DNA of 64,000 bases, from NCBI GenBank assembly GCA_963920765.1, contig OY987246.1, forward strand, positions 17,108,868 through 17,172,867, read 5' to 3'. Below the pieces are notes generated by a model. That model was not told where the DNA came from, ran no database searches, and saw only the letters and a list, made by a program, of their open reading frames with translations. The stretch is from Ulota crispa. Its lineage: Eukaryota; Streptophyta; Bryopsida; Orthotrichales; Orthotrichaceae. This document shows, piece by piece, positions 33,504 to 44,915 of this stretch (its first letter is position 1; every line of letters begins with the position of its first letter). Position numbers and translations under genes: made by a program.

Positions 33504-35992
33504 AGAATAGTTAACTTTTGCATAAGAATGTGCTTAAAATAGTGGTTAAATAGGAAAGTGCTTAACATGAGGCCTCCCCAATCGATAATAGGAGAAAGTC
33601 TCAACAATGCGGATTCCATTTGTGAAAAATCCTTTATATAGTAAATCGTGTCAAATGGAACATTAGGAATGACAAGTTGATGGATCAATACTTGCAGTCC
33701 TAGTAACCACAATCCTAATCTGCAATTGCCCAAATAGAACACCATCATAAAAATTTAGAACTTTTATCAAACATTTACTAAAAGAGCTAAATGCAACAAA
33801 TTTTGGAACTCACATTAACAAGGGCAAGGAGAAAAATATCCACACGTAAGTTTTAGTTCAATTAGTTATTTTTCTAAATTAAATATTGGTTTTTCCTGTC
33901 TAGATTAATGACAATTTAAAGCCCAAAATAGAAAACCAAATGATAAAATTCATTCAAAATTTGTTGTTTAATTGAATTTTAAAAGCACAATGAATAAATG
34001 ATATCATTTGCATCAAATTGTTAAATGATAAATAATCTCAAATTTTGACCAATTGAAATAACATTCTTACGGCATTGGGTGTTTTATAATCTTCAAAGCT
34101 ATCAATTTCAACTCTTGCCATAAATTGTTTTGTTTTTTTACATATGGTTGCTCTTGAAAAGCTTCAAGATGTCTACCAAATGAGTGATCTTGTGCATTAG
34201 GATGTTCTACTTGTCTTTCAAACTCTTCCACCTACTAATCACAACAAAAATGTAGTTAGCTAGAATAAAAATTTAAAGTCTCTCATCAATAAATACTAAA
34301 TATGGGTAATTACCTCAAGAAAGTCAAGTCTTTCTATAGGATTGTGCATGTTGGAAGTGAACATTTTGTGCGAGTTTTCTTCTAGGTTTGAACTATTAGT
34401 TTCCAAAATGTACTCAAATTTCTCAATTCTAGTTTGTCCAATTTGAATCCAATCTCCATCATCATAATCATGCTCTTTTATGTCTTTTATTGGTAATATT
34501 TGAACCTTTTCACATATTCCTGCAATTTATAGCTTCAAATTCAATATGTAATGGATTGGAGTTTATAGTGGCATAAGATACATGATGCAAAATAAATTTA
34601 ACATACCTTTATGGTCAGTGGGCAAAGGCACACTTTGAAAATGAATTCCATAGCTACCATTAGAAAAATTTCTTTCTTTCACAAATTCTTGCATCATAAT
34701 TGTATCCAAATAATCATCCTCTTCAATAAAACTATTAAGCATGCCAAAGTAGTCTATGTCAATAGGAGATTCATCACCAATTTCAAGATTTAATATTTCT
34801 TTATTTTCATTGTAGTTGCCTTCATCAATAGCCATTGTCACTTGACACAATGTCTTTTTGCCAAACAATTCATGTGTGAATAGTTGAAAAATAGGACAAA
34901 TTGCAAAAAGAAGAAAGATGCCTTCAATTTTGCATATTTTTAAACCTAGTCCGTCACATATGCTGCCAAGTACTCCGCCCAATGCTATGGCAAACCAAGG
35001 GATTGGTTTCAAATCTTTAGAAGGATTAGCCCTGACAAGGATGACTCATGAATTTTAAAAACAACTGTTTATCTACATACAATATATTATTTCAAATCAA
35101 TAAAATAAAACAATCTCAATGCAATTAAAATAAAGTACAAATTAACAGTCTAGATAGTAACTAACTGACAAAATATAATTACATAAGGTTTCATGTATAA
35201 AGGACAAGGAAAAACCTATTCTCTTTTACAATTGTAACATCTACAATCACATCCACCACATTGGTACTAATATTTCTGGTAGTAAGTAGCATTGTCAAAT
35301 AAATGAAGGATGCTCTTGAAGGCGTTCTTTGGGCAAGCGTCATCCAAGAAATGAACAAAATACTTGAGACAACTAAATAGGATAAACATGTTTTGCCTTT
35401 GTTTGAAAGACAATTTGATACAATAACACTACAAAACACACAATTACATAAAACATGTTACAAATTCAATTTGTATGAAAATCTACTTGCAAGTGGATAG
35501 ATACAAAGAGTTTTTATGATTAGTTTGTTCCAATTTAAAATACTCTTATCCATTTTTGAATGGAAATCCATCTAGATTTGGATATGTTGCGGGAATAAAA
35601 TAGTCACAAGCATTGTTTTATATTGTATTTTTCTTGGTACAAAGTTATGTAGAAAATTTCATATTACACTAGAAGGAAATAGGGGTATCCACAACTCACA
35701 AACAAGACTTCCGGTAGTTGCGCTCTAGTCATTTTTGGCCATAAATGACTAGGGGCAACTTCAAATGACTGGGCAACTACGTTTGTGAGTTGTGGATACC
35801 CCTATTTCTTGCTTTAATTAAAGCATAAAATTAGTGGATTGAATGATTATACAAAAATTCATTGTACCCAAATTTAGGCTTAATAGTCAAAGGAAATAAA
35901 GCTATTGAGATCAAAACTTGAGAAGCAACATTAAGCCATATTGTATCTTTCATTTCATTAGGCATCTCTGTCCATATAAAAGAGCTCAAACT
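33504..35992 (-). CDS. BT1 (folate-biopterin transporter) family protein, partial gene model
   Basis: Probable multi-pass membrane carrier of the BT1 family, whose plant and cyanobacterial members move folates or pteridines. Six consecutive exons on the minus strand keep one open frame: 35992-35868, 35428-35216, 35031-34607, 34519-34314, 34231-34071, 33719-33504. All junctions are GT-AG with compatible phases. Order of motifs follows the family: ...SIALFPLTIKPKFG joined to KGKTCLSYLVVSSILF (family: LPW-IKPLYG and YRRRSYLVLSGLLGA), then NVVDVIVDVTIVKE (family SDVVVDSMVVERA). Next come WFAIALGGVLGSI, a long acidic loop, KIIKHPMP, TIYYIKDF, and WGGLMLSTFLFNHYFK. No convincing exon for the first or the last four membrane helices was found, so both ends are unresolved. 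An exon with LILYALLVGLLLVHLL near 36553-36763 may belong to it. Codon use is far more AT-rich than in the other genes. Either a fast-evolving gene or a recent relic. Confidence 0.6.
35667..35813. mobile_element. CACTA-like hairpin MITE
   Basis: Left end CACTAGAAGGAAATAGGGG, right end CCCCTATTTCTTGCTTTAA. Arms pair through GTATCCACAACTCACAAAC and its inverse. It lies in an intron-sized gap just after the first recognised BT1-like exon. Confidence 0.68.
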
Positions 35993-38614
35993 CTACAATA
36001 AATGCAATCTTGTGTCAAAATAATTACATTTCTAGTATCTTTTGTAATTCAAGAAATTTCAAGAGATAATCCTTTATTTATTTTATTTTATTTTCAACAC
36101 TTTTAATGCATCCTTGTGTTAACATGTTTTGTATCATACACCTCCATATAATCATTTGCAATTAATTTGAATGAAAATATCTACCAAATTGAAATTGATT
36201 CACTTCAAGAATGAAAGCTATCTATTAGTTTTGGCTACTTTTCTATGTACAATCTTTGAGCACAATAACATGATTGATAGCTTTATATGAACTAACAAAA
36301 ACATTCCTATGGACAATTGGACTTAGCTTAATTGAAAGAGAAATTTCAATGATAAGACTTTTAAAAGGTTTTATAACATTTGATGATATAAGCAATTACT
36401 TTGAATAGTTTGATTGAGTTGCATAAAAATTTGATTTTTTGCAATGACATTTATTCAAGGAACTCAAATTTATCAAAAGATAAAGACTCATAAGCATAGT
36501 GAAATCAAAAAAATGTTGCTATTTATATTTTAGTTCAAAAAGGAATTAATTTTTATACCTGAATCAAATAAATAAATGTTATAAGAAAATATAACTGAGT
36601 GTTGTACATGCTTGGAAGTGCTTGTATCCACCTCATTGTGCAGCTTGACCAACAAATGAACCAACAATAAACCTACTAAGAGAGCATATAATATCAAAAA
36701 GGAAGTGAATGATGTCCAAGAAAAAGTGGATAAGGAAGGTGGTAATGAAGACAAAAAAACTAAAAACTAAACCTACTATTTGAATAATGATCTCTAGAAT
36801 TTTCCCAAGGTTTAAGGATGAAAGGAAGACAAGCTATAGTTGTTTGTAACAATGCTTCTTGAAAAAATAAACACTTGAACGCACTCTCTAATTCTCTGTC
36901 ATCAATTAGTCTTTTTTAGATACAATATACCCTACTAATGAATACGTCACAAAATTATTCATATAATCATATTCTTCCACTCCTATCATGAACTAGAACA
37001 CATAATACATTTCAGTCACCATAAAATAAAAATCTAATAAATATAGTAGCAAAAAACCAAGCTTCAACCAAACAATAATGTTAAATGAAAAAGTTTCATC
37101 AAAGAGAAACCAAGATGCAACAAGCCCCTAGATTGGACATGCAACTTATTACAAACAAAGCTTAAATGTTGAAATATAGAAAAATCACACCTTATTTGAA
37201 GTTAGTAGAAAGTAAAGATAGTCCTATTTGGAGTTGAATTTACAAAAGGTTAAATTGAGCATTCAAGAACACTTCTTTACTATTTAAAAATTGTTAACAA
37301 TGTCAGATGTTTTATTTATCTCCATTCATCTTTGATAATATTGTTTGTATTTGATTTGAATCAACTTGAACATTTCCTAATTCATTCCACATTTTTTTTG
37401 CAAATCTAGAGCTAAATGCTTTATATTCTTTTTCCTAAGTAGTAACTTTTAAGGAAATATTAGTTTCCTAGCACTTTGCATAGGTGCAAAAGGAAAAAAT
37501 GTAGCAAGATATGACGGTTGAATTTGAAAAGGAACGTTGCATGGGAAAAGTCATTCCCAATGGATCTACTAAAGCTCATCTAGAAGGTTACTTGCTCCTC
37601 TTCCCCTTCACATCAAATTCAATATTTCTAAGATCCAATCACAATGTAATAATATTATTTTTCACATGGGTTTCAAATCTTATTGCAAATTTATTGGCAC
37701 TTGTATGTGCAACTATAATGGTTTATTGCATAAGTGAAGGTGCAAAGTACTTGTAATTACAAAATTTAAAGGTATTGTAATACTTTTGAGTAATTTGAAT
37801 CCGCTTTGAAGTGACTAAAGTACTAAAGAGATTGAAAATTTATGGAAGTTTACCTTGGCCATTCAAGATTATATAATGAAAGGTTACATATTCTTAAAAT
37901 ACTATTTTTATTTTATGAAATTCAATACAATATGACATAATTCAACCCAACATATATGTATACCAAAAGCCAGATTATGTCTAAAAATGTGCTCAATAGC
38001 AGGGTTTAAATTGTTGGCAAACGCTGATGGATTTCTTCCCAAGTTTCTTCCAGTGGTTTCTCTTCCCTCTAGAAATTCTCCAATTTCCAAGGGACAACTC
38101 AACACTCATTTGCCAGAAATTTAAACTTTGCTCAATAGTCATTAAAATGTATTCAACATTAGGAACCATCAAGGCTAAAATTTAGAAAACCCATCAATTC
38201 ATGATGACTTCCTATTATTTTCACATTCAACACTCAAATATCATTCTTCAACATTCAATAGGTTCAAAACAAATGTAATTAAAAAACAATACCTCACTAA
38301 CACACAATCATGCATAATAGGAGAATTTGTAAGAATCTTTTATTTGACAACATAAGAACTTACATAGACCACTACAATAATGTTTCCCCATTCATTTCTT
38401 GGGCGGATTGTTTTACAAAACTAGAGTTCTACGAGCATTTTGCACAAGAATTTACATAATTAGAAGTACAAAGTCTTTATCCCAAATTCACAAGTTCATC
38501 CATTTTTGTGGCATTATTTCATGCTTGATGAAAAAAGAGCATTACAAGAAAAGAACTTCCTTGTTGTGCTTTGCCCTTCACAATACTCCATTTTCTCCTC
38601 TAATGCTCTCTTCA
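35993..38614. other. Upstream of BT1-like exons; no certain gene
   Basis: A minus-strand frame at about 36553-36763 is hydrophobic (LILYALLVGLLLVHLL) and could be a 5' exon, but starts without ATG and its phase does not join the next exon directly. A plus-strand frame at 37511-37756 has one hydrophobic stretch and no known motif. Confidence 0.35.
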
Positions 38615-38618
38615 TTAA

Positions 38619-39263
38619 CCCCTCAAAGCCGGAGGGGCGGTTTTTACGCCCCTCTGAATTTTCTTCAAGGATGCCGAAGGTTTTTTGAAATTTTATTTTG
38701 TGGTTGTTATTATAACTAAATTGTTGTTGAAGTCTAATTTCAGCATCAAGAGTCTGATCTTAAAAATGAATTAACATGATTTGTCTATTCAAGATTTTGT
38801 GCAAGGGTGTCCATTGCAAATCTTCTCTTTCTAGTGTTGAAGGCTCTTAGAAATGAGCCTCAAGTATACTAGAACTTGGAGAAAAAATCACCTTAAAAAT
38901 TCATTTAAAAAAGTTGTAGAATAGATTTTGAGAAGCCGTAAATTGATTGGGGTTATGCATGTTGTACTTTACATACTCATATTTTTTTGGTACCCTCAAT
39001 TTTAGGTTTGAGATGCAAAAAGAGGATTGAAAGACTTCAAATTACTTTCACAATTTTAACACCCTCATGATCAAACATTGTAATCTTTCAATCCATAAGT
39101 GATATAGTTGCAATTTCTTTTTGTATGCAATTTACAACATATCTACTTTGAATTTGTACGGTTGCGTTTCAAAGAAAATTGATAAGATTGATCAAAATGC
39201 CAGCATTTTGTTCACTTTCAAGCAAATTTTGAGATACTCCAAAATTCTAGGGGCGTTGAGGGG
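38619..39263 (+). mobile_element. piggyBac-like MITE, family A
   Basis: TTAA at 38615-38618 and 39264-39267. Termini CCCCTCAAAGCC and, inverted on the right, CCCCTCAACGCC. 645 bp. It provides the uninterrupted reference for the insertion at 7398-7493. Confidence 0.78.
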
Positions 39264-39358
39264 TTAAGCATTACCCTATACATGGTACCTTGTATATGAT
39301 ACATAGAATATGGGGAATTTATTTGGAAAATTTGCTCCCTAACAAATAAACTTACTGG

Positions 39359-39962
39359 AAGGTAGGAGGCTTGAATTACATTCGGTCATTTAGAACCATC
39401 CATGTAGGGATGTCATAAACAATGCATAAAGCTTCTTAAATGGGTCACATTTTCTATGTTTAGAAATTGTACTTGTGAATGCACGGTTTTAGGAACTTAA
39501 GAGAGTGACATGAGCTACTGCTCAGTATGCTTATTGGTCATAATTGTGTTGAGATTTGTCTTTGAGTAAAATATAGATATAAGTTGTACTTAAATAAACA
39601 AAAAAAATTCAATCATAAATTTGAGTATTAGAATATGGAATGAGTGTTTGCACGCTCTAAGGGCCTTATTGGAATATTCTTAACTTTGTAGTGGTTGCTT
39701 TTTGGACTCATGTACTCCATTTACAAACTGCCTTTGAATCATGAAAGCTACCACCTATGATCAAGAATAGCTACCTATGCAACTTTTGCTTTGATAAATT
39801 ATAGTTAATTCATGTCAACTCAAAAATTTACAGTTTGAACATCCACAAAACTATTTCTTCCTTGACTTTCTACCAAGAATAGGTCCAAATTGCCAAGCAT
39901 ACCTGATTTTTCTACAGGTGCCTACTATCCCTTATATGGTCCATTCATGAGCCTCCTACCTT
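39359..39962. mobile_element. MITE, AAGGTAGGAG terminus family
   Basis: Ends AAGGTAGGAGGC and, inverted on the right, AAGGTAGGAGGCTCATGAAT. A piggyBac-like element begins at its right end. Confidence 0.6.
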
Positions 39963-39964
39963 AA

Positions 39965-40610
39965 CCCCAAAACAGCCTTGAAGACACAATGTGCCCTCAA
40001 CCAAATTTTGAAGTTAAATAAAACCTTACCAAATTACTATTTTTAGTAGTTTATCTTTTCTAAATATTCTTTTCAAAGTTTATTTTTAGTTTCAATAGTC
40101 TGATTTTGCAAATGATCGTTTATGATTTTCCTATTCAAGATTTTGTGCACGGGTGTCCATTGCAATCTTGACTTTATGTAGTGTTGAGGGCTCTTGGGAA
40201 TGAGCCTCAAGTACACTAGATCTTTGAGAAAAAAACCACATTACAATTCATTGAAAAAAATTATAGAGTAGATTTTGAGAAGTCATAAATTGATAGAGGT
40301 TATGAATGTTAGGCCCTTTAAACCTCATATTTTTTGGTGGCCAAGTTTTTAAATGTGACATGTGAAAAGAAGATTGAAAGACTTCAAATCATTTTCAAAA
40401 TTTTAACACCCTCATGATCAAACATTATAATCTTTCAATCCATAAGAGATATTGTTATGTTTTCTTTTCTAATGTGATCTCTAACATTTCTAGTTTGATT
40501 TTATATGGTTACAATTCAAAAGAATTGATACAAATTATCAAAATATTGGCTTTTTGTTCAAATTAGAGCAAATTCCTAGAAGCTCAAGAAATTCCAAGGT
40601 CATTTTGGGG
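39965..40610 (+). mobile_element. piggyBac-like MITE, family A
   Basis: TTAA at 39961-39964 on the left, TTAC on the right. Termini CCCCAAAACAGCCTTG and, inverted on the right, CCCCAAAATGACCTTG. 646 bp. It sits exactly at the end of the repeat 39359-39962. Confidence 0.72.
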
Positions 40611-40626
40611 TTACTAGTAATACATA

Positions 40627-41396
40627 CTCCCTTCGTCCCAAAATGATCTTCCTTGTTGGCCTTTTTTTAGTGTCCCAAAATGATCTTTTTGTTGGAAGAG
40701 GAAGGAAGCTAGCAACACTTGCACATAGTCCAAAAGCATGGGCATGCTAACCAATCCCATGTCATCAAGTGAGTGGCCACGAGTGCTCTTCAAAAGTGCC
40801 TCAATTCAATTTTCAAGCATTTTGAATCCACACTTTGAAAACTAAATTGAAATTCAAAATTTTAGAACAATAGAAGGATTTCAAACTCTATTCATGGGTC
40901 AATTGTTTTTGAAAAATGGTTCTTTTCAAGCTTAATCTAGGGAATTGATATATGCATACTGGGGGGTTGATATTTGCACACCCTCCTTGGGGTAACTTTT
41001 AGATTTCTACCATCCTAAAGCTAAATTTGAGAATTTTGAATTTAGGTTTGAACTTAGAGACCCTGATTTAGTCTAGAACCATAAAAAAGTTGCAATTCAA
41101 CAATCCCAATGAAAAAGCTTATCTTTTTTTACAACTAAAAGTAAAAGTAACACTTTTTCCCCTAGCTCAACTTTTTCATTGGGTGTTGTTGAATTGCAAT
41201 TTAATTATGGTTCTAGACTAAATCAGGGTCTCTAAGTCCAGATGTGAATTCAAAATTCTCAAATTCAGCTTTATGATGGTAGATATCTAATTTCACCCCA
41301 GGAGGTGCAAATATCAACCCCTCTAGTGTGTATATATCAATTCCTTTAATCTATAACATTTTGTGCAATAGGAAGATCATTTTGGGACAGAGGGAG
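40627..41396. mobile_element. Stowaway-like MITE carrying a nested foldback
   Basis: TA flanks at 40625-40626 and 41397-41398. Ends CTCCCTTCGTCCCAAAATGA and, inverted on the right, CTCCCTCTGTCCCAAAATGA. It is the same element as 28805-29164 plus a 406 bp insertion at 40940-41345. Confidence 0.82.
40940..41345. mobile_element. Foldback element (Mutator/hAT-type duplication)
   Basis: Direct repeat TTAATCTA at 40932-40939 and 41346-41353 flanks ends GGGAATTGATAT and, inverted on the right, AGGAATTGATAT. Arms of about 190 bp pair around a loop near 41130-41155. The sister MITE at 28805-29164 shows the site without the insert. Related to 44173-44586. Confidence 0.78.
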
Positions 41397-41527
41397 TATG
41401 ATTTTAGCAACAGCTACGACGATGACTCCCTTTGGCGCATGAGTTTTCTCTCCCGTCCTTAGAACTTGCGATAAACGTTGAAAAGGCTAAAGCAGGAGCA
41501 AAGACTTCCTTGTAATGCAAAACAAAC

Positions 41528-41831
41528 ATAACATTCAATAGCACTACCAGAGGCTGCCCTCCCTCCAATAGAATGATGTGGAATATTCCACACCATTCTT
41601 TAGCTATGGTGACACTTGGTTGAATTTGTCAAAGTTTATGAAAGGGAGGCTCAATTCGGTGCACATATGTTGATGTAGGGGCCAAGACAGTTAGAAAAAG
41701 AAAAAGAAAATAAATGAAATAATAATAATTAATAATAATAATTATTAATATTATTTTGTTAGGATGAAGTGTTCATGGATGATACCTGAAGAGAGGGAAA
41801 GGCAGCCTCTCTTCAAGCTACTGAATGTTAT
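41528..41831. mobile_element. MITE, ATAACATTCAGTAGC family, cutting rps19 fragment
   Basis: Ends ATAACATTCAATAGC and, inverted on the right, ATAACATTCAGTAGC. It contains TGTGGAATATTCCACACC and AAGAGAGGGAAAGGCAGCC. It directly abuts the mitochondrial rps19 fragment. Confidence 0.8.
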
Positions 41832-41894
41832 GAATGAGAGAACTCTTGCAATACAAGCATCCACAAAAGGGCCTTTCCATACAGATTGTGTCAT
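41832..41894 (-). pseudogene. rps19: Mitochondrial rps19 5' fragment
   Basis: ATG at 41894-41892, three bases after the rpl2 stop, begins MTQSVWKGPFVDACIARVLS, the N-terminus of ribosomal protein S19. The rpl2-rps19 order is that of the mitochondrial and bacterial ribosomal cluster. The frame is cut after about 20 codons where MITE 41528-41831 begins; no continuation was recognised beyond the MITE. Confidence 0.85.
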
Positions 41895-41897
41895 AAA

Positions 41898-42091
41898 CTA
41901 ATTTCTGTGTTTTCTTACTACTGTTCTAAATCCACCTTTGGCGGGCTTTCCCCAAGGTGATACCAAAGGTTTACCTCCTTTTGTGCGTCCTTCACCTCCT
42001 CCATGAGGATGATCCACCCGATTCATAGCAACACCCCGAACAATGGGACGTCTGCCTAACCATCGGCTTTGTCCCGCTTTGTCAAGTGCCG
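41898..42091 (-). pseudogene. rpl2: Mitochondrial rpl2 3' fragment in nuclear DNA
   Basis: About 64 C-terminal codons of ribosomal protein L2 in one open frame ending at TAG (41898-41900). They include [33 protein letters not shown] and [13 protein letters not shown], then a short basic tail. The tail and the directly following rps19 start are mitochondrial rather than plastid features. The upstream side loses homology near 42092 with no acceptor site in view, so this is a truncated organelle insert, not a terminal exon as far as can be seen. Confidence 0.88.
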
Positions 42092-42171
42092 ATATGCCGC
42101 AATGAAATCACAGCATGTCAACCATTCAACCTTAACAATCCTACTTCTTAGACTAACAGTAGCTTTCTTAA

Positions 42172-42499
42172 CCCTTAAAGGACAATAGGGCATAATATAT
42201 TGTAACCTAATAGCAGATTTGGCACTTCTCATCTAGTTGCTTCACTACTGGTAGTGGAGCGACTGGATGAGAAGTGCCAAATCTGCTATCAAATTCCAAT
42301 ATATGCTGCCGTATAACTGATATTTGCTACCAATAAGAAGTTTTGATTTGGGATCTCCAATAGCTCACTAGAACCGCTTTGGTCTATTCTCCAACTTATT
42401 TGTTGATTTCAAATGTAGTAGAGATGTGGATCTATTCCAAATACAAGAAAAGTACCCTGTATTGTATTGGTAGCAGCGGCACGCTCAGTCTTTTACGGG
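42172..42499. mobile_element. piggyBac-like MITE, family B, with inserted hairpin
   Basis: TTAA at 42168-42171 and 42500-42503. Ends CCCTTAAAGGACAATAGGG and, inverted on the right, CCCGTAAAAGACTG. It is about 100 bp longer than other family B copies because of a hairpin at 42202-42297. Confidence 0.74.
42202..42297. repeat. Near-perfect hairpin (about 38 bp arms)
   Basis: The arm at 42210-42249 contains TAGCAGATTTGGCACTTCTC and is mirrored at 42252-42289, with a loop of only a few bases. It interrupts a family B element between stretches that are contiguous in other copies. It could be a tiny foldback transposon and, if transcribed, a small-RNA precursor. Confidence 0.7.
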
Positions 42500-42729
42500 T
42501 TAAGTATTAGAAAACAGTAGAAATCGTAGATATTGCGCATTAGAAATTTGAAGCAAATGGACCTTGCGCTTAGCCAGCGTTTTCAATTTCGAGCAAGAAA
42601 CCTGACAATTAGCAGAAAATTGCAATTAGTCGTACTAATCTGGAGAGGAGTAGAGAAAAAACGGCATCGAAATGCGACAAAGATAAGGAGGCGCAGGCAG
42701 GAGCGTCAGTAAGCAAGAGGTAATGCGTA

Positions 42730-43310
42730 CTCCCTCTGTCCCATATAAAGCTCCAAAAAATTTCTCCATGAGGGATTATCTGTATCTTTAGTCATTATGC
42801 TAGTGACAAATGCATTCTAGAATCAATATAAGTTACCACCTACCAAATGTTTGTAAAATCTCCAGTTTATATGTTGTCACACCTAAATTCCATGCAAAAA
42901 GTACCATATTTGTGCATAGTTTGTGATTGCTGCCAGCTCCTCATTATTTTAGTCTTTGTACTAATAACATATGCGTTCTAAAATTGATATACCATTTACC
43001 AAATGTGTGCAAAATCTCCAGCTTTGATGTTGCGATTTGGGCACCCAAATTCCATGTAAAAAGTACCATATTTGTACATGTTGCTAGCTCCTCATTATTG
43101 ATGATTTAAAAAATTAGTAACAACAATGATACCTCATATGGGCAAAGCCAAGCTTGTTAGGAGAGAAATGCTCTCTAATTGCTTAATTTGCCCCCATGAG
43201 ATCATTGGATATGACAAACGTTTTCTCAACAATTGAAATTAGCAAAAGGGAGCTTTTTAGTAGGACCAGAACTATGCCTTATTTGGAGCTTTATATTAGG
43301 ACAGAGGGAG
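42730..43310. mobile_element. Stowaway-like MITE, AAAGCTCC subfamily
   Basis: TA at 42728-42729 and 43311-43312. Ends CTCCCTCTGTCCCATATAAA and, inverted on the right, CTCCCTCTGTCCTAATATAA. The interior has two copies of a CATATTTGTGCATAG-type block. Confidence 0.82.
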
Positions 43311-43465
43311 TATTTTTTTTTTACTAGAAATTTAATGCAGACGGATACTGTCGTCATCAGTTTCCTGCCAGAAAAATGTAATAATAATTTTTTTTTGCAG
43401 TGTTTGTACTAATATAACGACAACAAGGAAACGACAACAGCAAGATTCGACAGAGTGAGAACAAT

Positions 43466-44029
43466 CTGCAAGTGTGCGGTGAAAGGTAAGAGCGAAGACT
43501 TTCTATAATCACAAATGTCTGAAGATGTATTACAGCTCTCTGATTTTCATCAGAAATTAGTACATGTACTAAGAATCTAACAGAAAAAATGGCAGAAAAT
43601 ACAACTCTACTACTACTTTAATCTTGAAGCTAACCGAGAGAGAAATATGAATTTTCTTCAAAGAATATTTTATGTATTTGTATTTAAATCTACAACACAG
43701 AATTTTGAAGGCGTGTAAACAGAACTGAGAAGATGTGTCGGCTGCAAGTGTGCGGTGAAAGGTATGAGCGAAGACCTTCATAATCACAAATGTCTGAAGA
43801 TGTATTACAGCTCTCTGATTTTCATCAGAATTAGTACATGTACTAAGAATCTAACAGAAACAATGGCAGAAAACACAACTCTACTAAGCTTCCTACAAAT
43901 TTGATCTTGAAGCTAACCGGGAGAGAAATATGAATTTCTTCAAAGAATATTTATGTATTTGTATTTGGATTTACATCTACAACAGAGAATTTTGAAGGCG
44001 TGTAAAAAGAACTGACAAGATGTGTCGAC
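43466..44029. repeat. Tandem duplication of about 280 bp
   Basis: Unit 1 (43466-43741) and unit 2 (43742-44029) both start GCAAGTGTGCGGTGAAAGGT and end AAGATGTGTCG, with about 90% similarity by eye and small indels. No gene recognised. It is about 0.9 kb beyond the ABCA stop. Confidence 0.8.
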
Positions 44030-44172
44030 GAAGCCAATCATCGATTTGCCATTTGCACACTGCGAGGATCCAGAAAGTAAAGTTAATAACAAAAAAAAAA
44101 CGGCTTCGAAAGAGCCAGAGTCGGCTTCTTTGATTGAGAACGCACATAATTAGGGCTTTCCATTTTTGCAAA

Positions 44173-44586
44173 GGGGATTGATATGTGTACCACACCCTTT
44201 CAGCTATTCTACCACACCCCCGGGGTAAATTTTAGGTTTCTACCATCAAAAAGTTGAATTTGAGAATTTGGAATTCAGATTTGGACTTACAGACAGTGAT
44301 TCAGTCTAGAATTATAAAAATGTTCTAATTGAACAACACCCAATAAAAGAGCTTATCTTTTTTTGTAAACAAAAGTAAAAGTAACACTTTTCCCCCTAGC
44401 TAAGCTTTTTTATTGGGTGTTGTTCAATTAGAACATTTTTTTTATGGTTCTAGACAAAATCAAGGTCTCTAAGTCCAAATCTGAATTCCAAATTCTCAAA
44501 TTCAACTATTGGATGGTAGAAACTTAAAATTTACCCGAGGGGTGTGGTAGAATAGCTAAAAGGGTGTGGTACACATATCAATCCCC
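44173..44586. mobile_element. Foldback element with 9 bp target duplication
   Basis: Perfect TTTTGCAAA at 44164-44172 and 44587-44595. Ends GGGGATTGATATGTGTACC on both strands; arms of about 190-200 bp cover nearly all of the element. A 9 bp duplication points to Mutator-like mobilisation. Confidence 0.82.
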
Positions 44587-44602
44587 TTTTGCAAATTGAT
44601 GT

Positions 44603-44915
44603 AAGGTAGGAGCACCCATAAGCGGTAGTGTCCCCATAACCGTCACCTCTAAAATCTTGAAAAATCTGTAGAAGTAAATAGATGTAGTTACAAGGATGTA
44701 CAACATGTGAACATGAAACCTTAGTGTTGGTTATGGGTGCAATGGCAGTTTGCTCTTTAAAAATTCACAACTTATTCTCATAGAATCCAAATAATACATT
44801 CAAGAGTGCAAACTCATTATTTTTCAGTTCCTAATAGGATCCAATTTGCTAGATGTTTAATAATAGTCATCATGTTCAAAACCCTTAGTTTGATGCTTAT
44901 GCGTGCTCCTACCTT
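44603..44915. mobile_element. Mutator-like MITE, AAGGTAGGAG terminus
   Basis: Perfect 9 bp duplication AATTGATGT at 44594-44602 and 44916-44924. Ends AAGGTAGGAGCACCCATAAG and, inverted on the right, AAGGTAGGAGCACGCATAAG. 313 bp, lying about 20 bp after the ABCA stop codon. Confidence 0.85.

Noticed and set aside
36553-36763. Hydrophobic frame as first exon of the BT1-like gene
   Set aside because: No ATG, and its donor phase does not join the next recognised exon; left as a possibility only.
37511-37756. 81-codon plus-strand frame with one hydrophobic stretch
   Set aside because: No family motif and no supporting exons; similar frames arise by chance in this AT-rich DNA.
41898-42091. Plastid rpl2 insertion
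   Set aside because: The plastid protein has a different, longer C-terminal tail, and the closely linked rps19 start reads like the mitochondrial version.
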